A stretch of 39,670 nt of DNA from Ideonella azotifigens (GTDB lineage Bacteria > Pseudomonadota > Gammaproteobacteria > Burkholderiales > Burkholderiaceae_C). Under the pieces are notes generated by a model that was given only the letters and a program-made list of their open reading frames with translations, did no database searches and was not told the DNA's origin. The DNA lies in the NCBI RefSeq assembly GCF_006519715.1, contig NZ_VIDT01000003.1:1-39670 (forward strand). Direction: 5' to 3'. A program made the translations under genes and the position numbers. Below are positions 24,941 through 32,712 of this stretch, piece by piece. How positions within the stretch are numbered: the stretch's first letter is position 1; each line of letters starts with the position of its first letter.

Positions 24941-26353
24941 TCAAGGCGTCTCGTCCAAACCGAGGCTGATGTGCGCCAGCGTTTCCGCCGCATTCTCGCG
25001 TTTCACAACCCCTGAGTTGTGCAGTCCAGGTTCGAGGACGACTAGCACGACCTGATCGTGTCGCTCCTTGGGGAGCAGCGCTCGCGCATTGTGATCGGAC
25101 ATCACGATGAGGCGGGTCGGCCGAGTGGTGCTGATCAGAGCTTGGGCCACGACATCGTCGACCGCGCCGAACTGCGTGAGGTAGCTCTGTTCGGTCATCT
25201 CGAAGGCCCGAGAGAACATGAGTCCGCCAGACTGTTCGCCGATCAACGGCAAATGCGGAACGTTGACATGGGCGTAGATGAAATCCGCACTCGGATCTGC
25301 CAATTGCGTTGCCAGCCAAGCCTGCGCGCCGGCCAGCGTGTCGCGATGGAGGGCTACGGCGGCGGGAGACTTGAGGTACTTGAATGGAAACTCCGCCGGC
25401 AGCAAAACGATGTTCGTCCACCATGGGTCGATGATCGAGAAATCGCTGTGCAGCGTTCGAGGATTGTAGATGCTGGTTGCATGGCATTCGTCGGCCTCCC
25501 GTGCAAACGCTCGGCAGTAATCGTGATACCAGCCCCAGATCCTCAAGGATTGCCCCTGTCGGTTGAGTGCATTGACAAGGCCATCGGGGGCGGCCGTGGT
25601 TGCTCCGAAAAGTGCGGGGATGGCGGATAGGGTGCCGCCGCCTGGCAGGTGGGCGTCGTGATGCAGCGTGGCCTCCGCCCGCAGGAGAGCAAGCGAAGGC
25701 CACGCCGAGAGGTCAGTTGCACGCTGACCGTAAAGGTAGTCGACCGACAGCTCGTCAAATAGCAGGACGACTGTTCGTGGTTCGCGGTGTGCGACTTGCG
25801 TACGCACCAGCCCCGCAACGGCGTGGGCAGTTGGTGACAGGTCGGCCAGCTGACGTTCCGCGAGGGATGGCGCACGCAGCAGATGGAATGCGAAAAGAAA
25901 CGACAGGGGCCAAAGGACCGCCAAAGTGCGCTGGACTCTCGATGTCGGATATTGGCCCGGTCGCAACACGGCCCATGCGCCGACCGTTGTGAGCATGATG
26001 GCCAAAGCGCCAACAACCCAGACCGCGTTGGCGCGGTGCGCACGCAGGATCGGGTCGAGCAATTGCAACCTGGTGAGCGCGGCCATGGCGAACCAGATGC
26101 CCACCAGCAACCACAGGATGGTGACTGCGTCACCGCCACGCCTGCCTCCGATGTGGCCGGCCAGCATCATCGTCAACCCCACCACCATGGCAGTCACCGT
26201 CCACGCTGCGGCGGTCTCGATGCTATCGAAGGCGGTCCAGTGCAGCCAGGCAGGCGTGGTCGCGAGCGCGTCTAACAGCGGAAAGAAGCCCAGCGTCGCC
26301 AACACGGTACCGCTGAGGAGTGGCTGCCGCCAGTGCCGCATTGATCCACTCAC
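24941..26353 (-). CDS. Membrane-anchored sulfatase/alkaline-phosphatase-superfamily protein
   Basis: 470 residues from a GTG overlapping the upstream stop (GTGA); ATG at 26341 is an alternative. The first ~165 residues carry about five hydrophobic helices, followed by a periplasmic catalytic domain. Superfamily residues seen: the metal-binding Asp in VVLLFDELSVD, a likely Thr nucleophile in GGGTLSAIPALFG, and the Asp-His metal pair in VMSDHNA. This is the layout of phosphoethanolamine/phosphoglycerol transferases and related sulfatase-like membrane enzymes. It may add or remove a charged group on the polysaccharide or on a lipid; the substrate is unknown. It forms one unit with the next two genes upstream. 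Confidence 0.82.
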   Translation of the reverse strand: MSGSMRHWRQPLLSGTVLATLGFFPLLDALATTPAWLHWTAFDSIETAAAWTVTAMVVGLTMMLAGHIGGRRGGDAVTILWLLVGIWFAMAALTRLQLLDPILRAHRANAVWVVGALAIMLTTVGAWAVLRPGQYPTSRVQRTLAVLWPLSFLFAFHLLRAPSLAERQLADLSPTAHAVAGLVRTQVAHREPRTVVLLFDELSVDYLYGQRATDLSAWPSLALLRAEATLHHDAHLPGGGTLSAIPALFGATTAAPDGLVNALNRQGQSLRIWGWYHDYCRAFAREADECHATSIYNPRTLHSDFSIIDPWWTNIVLLPAEFPFKYLKSPAAVALHRDTLAGAQAWLATQLADPSADFIYAHVNVPHLPLIGEQSGGLMFSRAFEMTEQSYLTQFGAVDDVVAQALISTTRPTRLIVMSDHNARALLPKERHDQVVLVVLEPGLHNSGVVKRENAAETLAHISLGLDETP

Positions 26354-27777
26354 GTCCTGCGCATAAAGTGGTGCAGCCTACGTCCGCCGGCCAGCGGATC
26401 GCTGAAGGCCAGGCACTCAAAATGCGGATCGAACGCTGCCCGGAACGCGTCTTCAGATAGCGTCCGCAGGTAGCTGGCGGTGATGCCACTGCGGGCGGCG
26501 AGAAGTTGCCGAGCCATGGGATCGTCCGGTGGGATGTACTCGACGACCGCATGTGGCGACAATTCTGCGAGGTAGGCCGCGATCGCGTCGAACGGCACCT
26601 GGCGCGAGATTGACAAGTGATGGATCAGTGCAAGGGACAGACTAAGGTCGCATTGCATACGCTGCGAGAACGAGGCGCGTTCTTGGCCTGCCCAGCCATG
26701 GCTAGGTGTCGGGTTGGTGAGGTCGACCCGCACCGTGTTGAGCAATGCTGCGTGAGGCGCAGCGAGGCTGCGTTCGTAGATCCCTTCGGCGCAGGCCGCG
26801 TCGAGTTCGACGGCCGTGCAGGCGACGTTGCGCGACGCGAGTTCATGCGCATAGTGGCCGTCGTTGGCGCCGAGGTCGATGGCCCGGGTTGGCCGAGCAC
26901 GGTCCACTGCCTCAAGCACGAACGCGAGCTTGCTCCGCGCCTCACTTTCTGTGTAAGTGTTGTGATTCCGGTAATCCGACCATTCGGAGGCTGCTTTGGT
27001 GCGCGGAACCAGCCCGCGTATCGCGGCTTCAAGTGAGTCTACGAGACGGAGACCGAACTGGGGCGCTTGTTCGGGTGGCATCGCATGTGCACTGCGGTCC
27101 AATGTCTCCGTTGCGGCACGGCTCGCCCGTCTCGCTGCGCGCGCATGCAGATGCAAATGCAGGGCCAGCCCTGGCTTCATCCAGGTGCGGGCAGGCAGCA
27201 TGGCGGAGCACACAGCCAGCGGCATGCCCTCCAGGTTTGTGCCCTGCAGCATTCGCAACGAGGGCAAATGAAAATATACGGCGAGTGGTCCCAAGAAGTG
27301 TTCGCAGAACTGACGGTATCCCAGCCATCGCCCGTCGTTCGGCAGGCGTGTGAATGACAGCAAGTCGATGAAGACGGGCTGGGATCCTCTGAACTGGACG
27401 TTGAACGCGCTGGCGTCTTTCAGCGTCATGCCGTGGCGTAGCGCTCGGCGTAACACTTCTAGTGTCAACAGGGAAGCGGCGTGGAGTTGTGCGTCGATCC
27501 ACTCCGATGGATAGCTGATGATTGGCAGTCGCTCGGCTTCCCAGGCCGCCCAATCCTTTGGCAGGCTCGGCGGGAGTTCAGCTACACCGCAATGTGCAAC
27601 CAGCAGGCCGGCGGCCACGAGTTCATCGTAGAGGCCCGAATCGAACAGCATCCGCATGTCGCCAATGGCGTCGGGATGTACGGCGCGTAGAAGCCTGCCG
27701 TCGCTTTCCAGTACAAAACCTGCTGGGTCACGAAACGAGGCGGGGTGGCGTCGTGTGGTTGCCTGGGCGTCCGTCAT
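26350..27777 (-). CDS. Kinase-like/SAM methyltransferase fusion (NoeA-like)
   Basis: 475 residues, two parts. The C-terminal part (about 270-475) is a class I SAM-dependent methyltransferase: motif I is AIDLGANDGHYA (299-310), then AVELDAACAEGIYERS and DLSLSLALIHHLSI. The N-terminal part (1-220) holds HGMTLKDASAFNVQF and VFIDLLSF. With Asp121, Asn126 five residues later and Asp138, these match the spacing of the catalytic loop and the metal-binding Asp of kinase-like folds. Proteins of this type are often labelled nodulation protein NoeA-like or plain methyltransferase. A role in modifying a surface glycan is inferred from the locus. Overlaps both neighbours by 4 bases. Confidence 0.82.
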   Translation of the reverse strand: MTDAQATTRRHPASFRDPAGFVLESDGRLLRAVHPDAIGDMRMLFDSGLYDELVAAGLLVAHCGVAELPPSLPKDWAAWEAERLPIISYPSEWIDAQLHAASLLTLEVLRRALRHGMTLKDASAFNVQFRGSQPVFIDLLSFTRLPNDGRWLGYRQFCEHFLGPLAVYFHLPSLRMLQGTNLEGMPLAVCSAMLPARTWMKPGLALHLHLHARAARRASRAATETLDRSAHAMPPEQAPQFGLRLVDSLEAAIRGLVPRTKAASEWSDYRNHNTYTESEARSKLAFVLEAVDRARPTRAIDLGANDGHYAHELASRNVACTAVELDAACAEGIYERSLAAPHAALLNTVRVDLTNPTPSHGWAGQERASFSQRMQCDLSLSLALIHHLSISRQVPFDAIAAYLAELSPHAVVEYIPPDDPMARQLLAARSGITASYLRTLSEDAFRAAFDPHFECLAFSDPLAGGRRLHHFMRRT

Positions 27778-28031
27778 TCGGCGGAATTTTTATCGGTGCC
27801 AACGCGTTGTCTCAGCCAGGTCCATCTGCTGCGCAACCAAGCCCTCACGGAACGCAGACCGACACCAATGCCGAACACCACGGCCAGCAGAGACTGAAAG
27901 ATCAGACTGCCGGAGCCCGGATCCAGGTAGGCGTGGGCAGCGACCGGCGCTGCAATCAATGCACCCCCACAAAAAATGATGCGCAGCGGGTCGGTCGCCT
28001 TAGTGAGGGGGGGCGTGGATTGGTCGGGCAT
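27774..28031 (-). CDS. Small membrane protein with YLDPGSGS motif
   Basis: 85 residues. A basic/polar N-terminus is followed by a hydrophobic segment (IIFCGGALIAAPVAAHA, possibly a signal peptide), the motif AYLDPGSGSLIFQ, a second hydrophobic helix (SLLAVVFGIGVGL) and a basic tail (RAWLRSRWTWLRQR). I recall similar YLDPG-S/T-GS proteins as small uncharacterised partners beside such methyltransferase and sulfatase-like genes; that is from memory, not checked. The ATG at 28031 was chosen because the 18 extra upstream codons look non-coding. It is the first gene of the minus-strand arm. Function unknown. Confidence 0.75.
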   Translation of the reverse strand: MPDQSTPPLTKATDPLRIIFCGGALIAAPVAAHAYLDPGSGSLIFQSLLAVVFGIGVGLRSVRAWLRSRWTWLRQRVGTDKNSAE

Positions 28032-28379
28032 CGTACAGATCCAGTAAGGATGGAGGCTCTCTGTTTGTGCGCCAGAGCGATGCATTAGGCGCCGTCAGGT
28101 TAGTCATGCATCATGGCAACGGCATCAATCCGCAACCGGCCAGATGCTTCACCGACGAGGTGCCGGAGGTGCACGAGGAATGCATTGATAACAACAGTGG
28201 TGTCGTTTTGGTTTTGCAGCACGCCGGGAGATGCCACATGGCCGTTGGATTCTAGCGGGCATCGCCCCTGTGAAATTCGAGGGGCCAGGGACGCTGATTC
28301 TCTTGATGTCCCTGCGCCGCGGTGCTATATGCCGCCTTCTTTCGGGCGTGTCAAGCATTACAAGCGATAATGGAAGGCA
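28032..28379. other. 348-bp divergent intergenic region
   Basis: Separates the polysaccharide locus from rhlE and must hold promoters for both directions. A candidate for rhlE is visible (28303-28331). For the minus-strand arm no convincing -35/-10 pair could be picked. A short imperfect dyad, CCCCT to AGGGG (28265-28284), lies in the middle. Open frames in this stretch (for example 28113-28370, plus strand) show no family features and no ribosome site and are judged non-coding. Confidence 0.5.
28303..28331 (+). promoter_or_regulatory. Candidate rhlE promoter
   Basis: TTGATG (28303-28308), a 17-base spacer and TATATG (28326-28331), each 4 of 6 to consensus, predicting a leader of about 42 bases. 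A second -10-like hexamer (GATAAT, 28366-28371) sits too close to the start codon to serve except for a leaderless message. Confidence 0.4.
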
Positions 28380-29909
28380 ATGACCAACGAAACCGCCGCC
28401 CTCGTGCCGCCGGACGCCATCGAGGCGCCGACCCCTCCCGCTCGTTTTGACACCCTGCCGCTGGACCCCAAGCTGCTGCGGGCCGTGGCGGATCAAGGCT
28501 ATGCGTTCATGACGCCCATCCAGGCGAAGGCCATTCCCATCGTGCTGGAAGGCAAGGATGTGATGGGAGCGGCGCAGACCGGGACCGGCAAGACGGCCGC
28601 CTTCTCGATTCCGCTGCTGCAGAAGATGATGCGGCACGAGACCAGCAGTGTGTCGCCGGCCCGGCATCCGGTGCGGGCGCTGGTGCTGGCACCGACGAGG
28701 GAACTGGCCGACCAGGTCGCGAACAATGTGAAGGCATACGCCAAGCACAGCAACCTGCGTGCAGCGGTGGTGTTTGGCGGTGTGGACATGAAGCCGCAGA
28801 CGCTTGAGCTCAAGGGCGGCGTCGAGGTGTTGATCGCCACGCCGGGCCGCTTGCTGGATCACATCGAGGCCAAGAACTGCGTGCTGAACCAGGTTGAGTA
28901 CGTGGTGCTGGACGAGGCCGACCGCATGCTGGACATCGGCTTCCTGCCGGACCTGCAGCGCATCCTGAGCTACCTGCCCAAGCAGCGCCAGACACTGCTG
29001 TTCTCGGCGACTTTCTCGCCCGAGATCAAGCGCCTGGCCAACAGCTACCTGCAGGATCCCATCCTGGTGGAAGTGGCGCGCGCCAATGCCACGGCGACCA
29101 ATGTGGAGCAGCGCTTCATCAGCGTGACCGATGACGACAAGCGTGCCACGGTGCTGAAGGTGCTGCGCGAGCGCGGCATCAAGCAAGCCATCATCTTCGT
29201 GAATTCCAAGCTCGGCGCAGCTCGGCTGGCGCGCTCGTTTGAGCGGGATGGCCTGCGCACGGCGGCCTTGCACGGGGACAAGTCGCAGGATGAGCGACTG
29301 AAGTCCCTTGCTGCGTTCAAGGCAGGTGAGGTGGACATCCTGGTCGCGACTGACGTCGCGGCGCGCGGGCTGGACATTGCCGACCTGCCGGCGGTCTTCA
29401 ATTTCGACGTGCCGTTCAATGCGGAAGACTATGTGCACCGCATCGGCCGCACGGGTCGCGCGGGCGCTTCGGGCGTGGCGATCACGCTGGTGACGCGTGA
29501 TGACACGCGCTTGATCGGTGACATCGAAAAGTTGATCAAGAAGAAGATCGAGCTGGACGCGGTGGAGCTGGACGAGGAGCGCCCGCGCCGCAGCAGTTGG
29601 CAGCGCGACGAGGGTCGTGCAGCCGAGCCGCGCGCTGAGTACCGCGGGGAGTCACGGACTGAATCACGCACTGGTGCTTCGGTTGGCGAGGGTGCCGAGT
29701 CCCGTCGGCCTTTCCCGCCGCGCCGCAGCGAGTCGCGCTCCGCGCCCCGTGATCCGTTCTTCGATCGTCCCTACGAGCCGACGGCCAGCCTGGATGGTCC
29801 GGCGGCCTGGGAGAAGTCGGCACCGGCCGTGCCTTCGGCGGCACGCCTCTCGCCCAACATTCGACCCAAGCGCAAGCTTGCAGCCTTGCTGGGTGGCGCA
29901 AAGAGCTGA
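28380..29909 (+). CDS. rhlE: DEAD-box RNA helicase RhlE
   Basis: ATP-dependent RNA helicase acting in ribosome assembly and RNA turnover. 509 residues. All helicase motifs are present in order: Q motif region (GYAFMTPIQAKAIP), I (AQTGTGKT), Ia (PTRELA), II (DEAD), III (SAT), IV (IIFVNSK), V (ATDVAARGLDI) and VI (HRIGRTGRAG). The C-terminal ~120 residues form a disordered Arg/Ser/Glu-rich RNA-binding tail, as usual in RhlE. GGAAGG lies only two bases before the ATG, a tight but usable spacing. Housekeeping gene outside the polysaccharide locus. Confidence 0.96.
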   Translation: MTNETAALVPPDAIEAPTPPARFDTLPLDPKLLRAVADQGYAFMTPIQAKAIPIVLEGKDVMGAAQTGTGKTAAFSIPLLQKMMRHETSSVSPARHPVRALVLAPTRELADQVANNVKAYAKHSNLRAAVVFGGVDMKPQTLELKGGVEVLIATPGRLLDHIEAKNCVLNQVEYVVLDEADRMLDIGFLPDLQRILSYLPKQRQTLLFSATFSPEIKRLANSYLQDPILVEVARANATATNVEQRFISVTDDDKRATVLKVLRERGIKQAIIFVNSKLGAARLARSFERDGLRTAALHGDKSQDERLKSLAAFKAGEVDILVATDVAARGLDIADLPAVFNFDVPFNAEDYVHRIGRTGRAGASGVAITLVTRDDTRLIGDIEKLIKKKIELDAVELDEERPRRSSWQRDEGRAAEPRAEYRGESRTESRTGASVGEGAESRRPFPPRRSESRSAPRDPFFDRPYEPTASLDGPAAWEKSAPAVPSAARLSPNIRPKRKLAALLGGAKS

Positions 29910-29926
29910 CGCTTGCTGCCACCGTG

Positions 29927-29950
29927 AACGGCGCCCTGCGGGGCGCCGTT
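29927..29950. terminator. Intrinsic terminator between rhlE and the convergent methyltransferase
   Basis: A perfect 10-bp stem, AACGGCGCCC and GGGCGCCGTT, with a TGCG loop, followed by TT (four T in a row, 29949-29952). It lies 17 bases after the rhlE stop and 32 bases from the stop of the opposing gene. The A-A at the left edge gives a short T-run on the other strand, so it could work in both directions. Confidence 0.85.
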
Positions 29951-29982
29951 TTGCTGGTGGGTCGCAACTTGGTTTGAGGCCT

Positions 29983-30753
29983 TCAGCCCTGCCACATGAA
30001 GACGGCGGGCAGCTTGTCTGGCAGTTCCGGTTTGGCTGCACGCCAATTCGCCACCGACTGGGTCTTGCACCAGCCCGCGGGTGACGTCAGGCCACACGCC
30101 ACGCTGAGCATGGTTTCGGCTTGCAGCAGTTGCAGCAGCGCCGTCATCAAGGCCTGGTTGCGGTAAGGCGTTTCAATGACCAGCTGGGTCTGGCCTTCGC
30201 GGCGTGAGCGCTGTTCCAGCTCACGCACCCGCTGCGCGCGGCTGCTGGCTTCCTGCGGCAAATATCCTTCAAATGCAAAGCGCTGGCCGTTGAGTCCGCT
30301 GGCGGCCAGGGCCAGCGTCAGCGAACTGGCGCCGGGCAGGGGTTGCACGGTCACGCCTGCGGCGTGCGCCGCTTGCACCAGCGCTGCGCCGGGGTCGGCC
30401 ACTGCAGGCAGGCCCGCTTCTGACAGCAGGCCCAGGTCATGGCCCGCCAGCGCGGGCCCGAGCAGTGTGCGCCAGGTTTGTGCGTCGATCTGTGCATTCG
30501 GGTCGCCCTTGCGCGGCCGCGGCAGCTCGACGATGTGCAGGCTTTGCAGTGGCGCGTGCAATGGTACGCAAACATCGACGCGCTTGAGGAATGCGCGTGC
30601 GCTCTTGGCGTTTTCCACCACCCAGTGGTCCAGCCGGGCGGCGATGGCCAGGATGGCCGGGCTGAGCACGGTCTCGATGGCCTCCGGCTCGGTGCCCAAA
30701 TCCAGCGTGTTCGGGACCAGCAGCAGGCGGCCGGTGGTGTGGGTAATGCTCAT
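29983..30753 (-). CDS. SAM-dependent methyltransferase, tetrapyrrole-methylase/RsmI-like family
   Basis: 256 residues. The N-terminal GRLLLVPNTLDLG and the central LLSEAGLPAVADPGAALV plus QPLPGASSLTLALAASG segments are those of the RsmI/YraL branch of the tetrapyrrole methylase fold, where RsmI 2'-O-methylates C1402 of 16S rRNA. This protein differs from canonical RsmI in several motif positions (SEAGLPAVADPG rather than SDAGTPAISDPG) and is probably a paralog; substrate unassigned. The ATG at 30753 overlaps the maf stop by 4 bases; upstream codons of the frame are out-of-frame maf. Confidence 0.85.
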   Translation of the reverse strand: MSITHTTGRLLLVPNTLDLGTEPEAIETVLSPAILAIAARLDHWVVENAKSARAFLKRVDVCVPLHAPLQSLHIVELPRPRKGDPNAQIDAQTWRTLLGPALAGHDLGLLSEAGLPAVADPGAALVQAAHAAGVTVQPLPGASSLTLALAASGLNGQRFAFEGYLPQEASSRAQRVRELEQRSRREGQTQLVIETPYRNQALMTALLQLLQAETMLSVACGLTSPAGWCKTQSVANWRAAKPELPDKLPAVFMWQG

Positions 30754-31379
30754 GGGTTTGCCTTCAGCGGGTCCAGCCCGGCGCTGCGCAGCAGCTCGCA
30801 GGTGCGCATCAGCGGCAGGCCGATCAGCGCGGTCGGATCGTCGGACTCGATGGCTGACAGCAGCGCAATGCCAAGCGTTTCGCACTTGGCGCTGCCGGCG
30901 CAGTCATAGGGTTGTTCGAGCCGGAGGTAGAACTCGATCTCGGCCTCGCTCAAGGTGCGGAACTGCACGTGCACCGGTGCCAGCCGGACCTCTGCGAAAC
31001 CAGTGCTGGCGCGCACCACGGCAAGTGCGGTCTGGAACACGATGCGGCGCCCGCTCATCTGGCGCAACTGCTGCACCGCGCGCTCGTGCGTGCCGGGTTT
31101 GCCGATTGGCTGACCGTCTACGTCCGCCACCTGGTCCGAGCCGATGACGATCGCGTCCGGGTGCCGGGTGGTCACCGCCTGCGCCTTGGCCAGCGCCAGG
31201 CGCCGGGCCAGCACGGCCGGCGCTTCGCCGGGTTGTGGCGTTTCGTCGACCTCTGGCGAAACCGTGTCGAACGGCAGGCGCAGGCGTTCCAGCAGCTCGC
31301 GCCGATAGCGCGAAGTGGACGCCAGGATCAGGCGAGGCGCTGTGTGTGAAGGGGGCGGGGTGGCGGGCAACTCGGTCAT
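30750..31379 (-). CDS. yceF: Maf-family nucleotide pyrophosphatase, YceF type
   Basis: House-cleaning NTP pyrophosphatase; the YceF subfamily hydrolyses 7-methyl-GTP. 209 residues. Seen: LILASTSRYRRELLERL at the N-terminus, PEVDETP, the catalytic IGSDQVADVDG and GKPGTHERA. The SxYRR and EVDETP forms point to YceF rather than YhdE. The ATG at 31379 follows GGGAGA by 8 bases; an earlier ATG at 31421 would overlap the divergent yceD start. Divergence from yceD is the same arrangement as in E. coli. Confidence 0.92.
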   Translation of the reverse strand: MTELPATPPPSHTAPRLILASTSRYRRELLERLRLPFDTVSPEVDETPQPGEAPAVLARRLALAKAQAVTTRHPDAIVIGSDQVADVDGQPIGKPGTHERAVQQLRQMSGRRIVFQTALAVVRASTGFAEVRLAPVHVQFRTLSEAEIEFYLRLEQPYDCAGSAKCETLGIALLSAIESDDPTALIGLPLMRTCELLRSAGLDPLKANP

Positions 31380-31419
31380 CGCGGGATTCTCCCATCGGTC
31401 ACCGCCGTACACTGGTGCC

Positions 31420-31977
31420 ATGAGTGTTTCCGCGTCTTCTTCCGCACCTGACCCGCTGCGTCTGGATGTGGCTGCCCTGGCTGAGCAGGGGCGTTTGATT
31501 TCCGGGCAGTGGTCGGTTGCCGAGATGTCTCGGCTGGACGAGGCCCAGCTGTTGACGGGCGATGCCGACCCTGCCGTGGTGCGCTGGCAGGCTGAAGGCG
31601 AGCAGCGCCCGGTGACGGGTGGTTCGCCCGAGATCTGGTTGCACCTGCAGGCCGAGGTGAACTTGAGTCTTTGCTGCCAGCGCTGCCTGGGGCCGGTGGC
31701 CAGTGATGTGGCCGTGGATTGCTCGCTGCGTTTCGTGTCGGATGAGGCTTCTGCCGCCGAGATGGACGCCGACAGCGAGGACGATGTGCTGGCCTTGCAG
31801 CGCTGGACCGATTTGCGTGAGCTGGTGGAGGACGAGCTGTTGCTGGCCTTGCCGCTGGTGCCGCGCCATGAGGTGTGTCCGGAGCCGCTGCCTTTGCCGG
31901 ACGATGAAATCGAGGCTGACGAGGCTCAGCCCAATCCGTTTGCGGTGCTGGCGCAGCTGAAGAAAAAGCCGGATTGA
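31420..31977 (+). CDS. yceD: DUF177 protein YceD, 23S rRNA accumulation factor
   Basis: 185 residues. The N-terminal half is variable; the central part has CCQRCLGPVASDVAVDC, the conserved Cys motif of DUF177, and the acidic DLRELVEDELLLALPLVP continues to a short C-terminal tail (QPNPFAVLAQLKKK) typical of the family. Required for normal 23S rRNA levels in E. coli and plants. Only 40 bp separate its ATG from the divergent yceF start. There is no ribosome site, and a weak -10 (TACACT, 31408-31413) ends 6 bases before the ATG, so a leaderless message is possible. Confidence 0.93.
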   Translation: MSVSASSSAPDPLRLDVAALAEQGRLISGQWSVAEMSRLDEAQLLTGDADPAVVRWQAEGEQRPVTGGSPEIWLHLQAEVNLSLCCQRCLGPVASDVAVDCSLRFVSDEASAAEMDADSEDDVLALQRWTDLRELVEDELLLALPLVPRHEVCPEPLPLPDDEIEADEAQPNPFAVLAQLKKKPD

Positions 31978-31994
31978 TGGGTTGGGTCATGCCG

Positions 31995-32021
31995 GGGGCA
32001 CGGTGGGTCAGGCCGTGCCCC
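31995..32021 (+). other. Hairpin after yceD, terminator-like but without T-run
   Basis: GGGGCACGG and CCGTGCCCC form a perfect 9-bp G/C-rich stem around a 9-base loop, 17 bases after the yceD stop. No T-tract follows. It may weaken read-through or protect the yceD message 3' end. Confidence 0.45.
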
Positions 32022-32046
32022 ACGGCTGTTCCGGCCAATTGATCCG

Positions 32047-32055
32047 TGCTATGAT
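32047..32055 (+). promoter_or_regulatory. Candidate extended -10 promoter for rpmF
   Basis: TGCTATGAT: a TATGAT -10 (5 of 6) preceded by TGn, the extended -10 element, which can work without a good -35 (none is visible). Transcription from here would give rpmF a leader of about 285 bases. Confidence 0.33.
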
Positions 32056-32316
32056 CCGCGGCTTTTCCGCATTGCCCTTCAGCTACCAGCTGACTGGCGA
32101 TCGAGCGGGGGTCGAGCGGGCCGGATGGGCCAGGCGCCACAGCCAGTTTCTGGCCGAGGTTCTGGTCAAGGTCCCGAGCGTTTTGGCATGCCCTGATGGG
32201 CGGTCATTGGCCTTGGCTCATGCGGTTCGGTGGCCTCAGGTCTCACCGATTTCATTGACTTTGGCGCTTTGCGCGGCCGCTCTGTAGGGCTGGCTCGCTG
32301 CAGCAGCGTCGTTATT

Positions 32317-32332
32317 CGCCGGGGCCCCGGCG
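32317..32332. repeat. 16-bp perfect palindrome before the rpmF ribosome site
   Basis: CGCCGGGGCCCCGGCG, entirely G/C, ends 4 bases before the AGGAGAAT ribosome site (32337). As DNA it is a symmetric protein site; as RNA it could pair within itself only with loss of the central pairs, or compete with nearby G-rich leader sequence. Confidence 0.6.
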
Positions 32333-32347
32333 TCCCAGGAGAATTCC

Positions 32348-32530
32348 ATGGCCGTTCAGCAAAACAAGAAGTCGCCCTCCAAGCGTGGCATGCACCGTTC
32401 GCACAACGCGCTGACCCAGCCGGGCACGGCGGTCGAGTCGACCACCGGCGAAATCCATCTGCGCCACCACATCAGCCCGACCGGCTTTTACCGTGGCCGC
32501 AAGGTCTTGAAGACCAAGGCAGACGCCTGA
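32348..32530 (+). CDS. rpmF: 50S ribosomal protein L32
   Basis: 60-residue basic protein, the expected length and sequence of bL32: [19 protein letters not shown] at the start, then the conserved [24 protein letters not shown]. It lacks the zinc-binding cysteines (C-minus type). Strong AGGAGA ribosome site before the ATG. Stands between yceD and plsX as in most proteobacteria, but with unusually long gaps on both sides. Confidence 0.98.
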   Translation: MAVQQNKKSPSKRGMHRSHNALTQPGTAVESTTGEIHLRHHISPTGFYRGRKVLKTKADA

Positions 32531-32621
32531 CCTGCCCGTTGGGCTCATGGGTTGGCGCTTTGCCTGCCCCGAGTGCATGCCGCCCGCGTTCAGGGTGGTG
32601 GTTCCGCACCCCAATTCAAAT

Positions 32622-32664
32622 CCCGCGCCGCCTCGCTGTTCTGAAGCCAGTTCGCGCGGGTTTT
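32622..32664 (+). terminator. Possible long-loop terminator between rpmF and plsX
   Basis: CCCGCGC (32622-32628) pairs with GCGCGGG (32654-32660), followed by TTTT. The 25-base loop makes it a weak intrinsic terminator at best; partial attenuation between L32 and the lipid genes is possible. Confidence 0.33.
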
Positions 32665-32712
32665 GTCGTGGCTGCTTCGTTGTGAGTCGGGCCGTCCTGG
32701 CCTGAGATTGCC

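Larger units (their letters stand above)
31978..32347. other. 370-bp gap between yceD and rpmF
   Basis: These two genes are usually close together, so the gap is notable. It holds a 9-bp hairpin just after yceD, an extended -10 promoter candidate and a 16-bp palindrome before the rpmF ribosome site (each listed separately). A plus-strand frame (31982-32287) has a TTG start, no ribosome site and no family features and is not called. No tRNA or known small RNA was recognised. Confidence 0.5.

Noticed and set aside
28113-28370. 85-codon plus-strand frame before rhlE
   Set aside because: No ribosome site, Arg/Cys/Pro-rich random-looking composition, and it covers the likely rhlE promoter.
28149-29438. 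429-codon minus-strand frame over rhlE
   Set aside because: Antisense to a complete DEAD-box helicase; composition is typical of a third-position GC shadow.
31982-32287. 101-codon frame in the yceD-rpmF gap
   Set aside because: TTG start, no ribosome site, no similarity I recognise; the region looks like an RNA leader rather than a gene.
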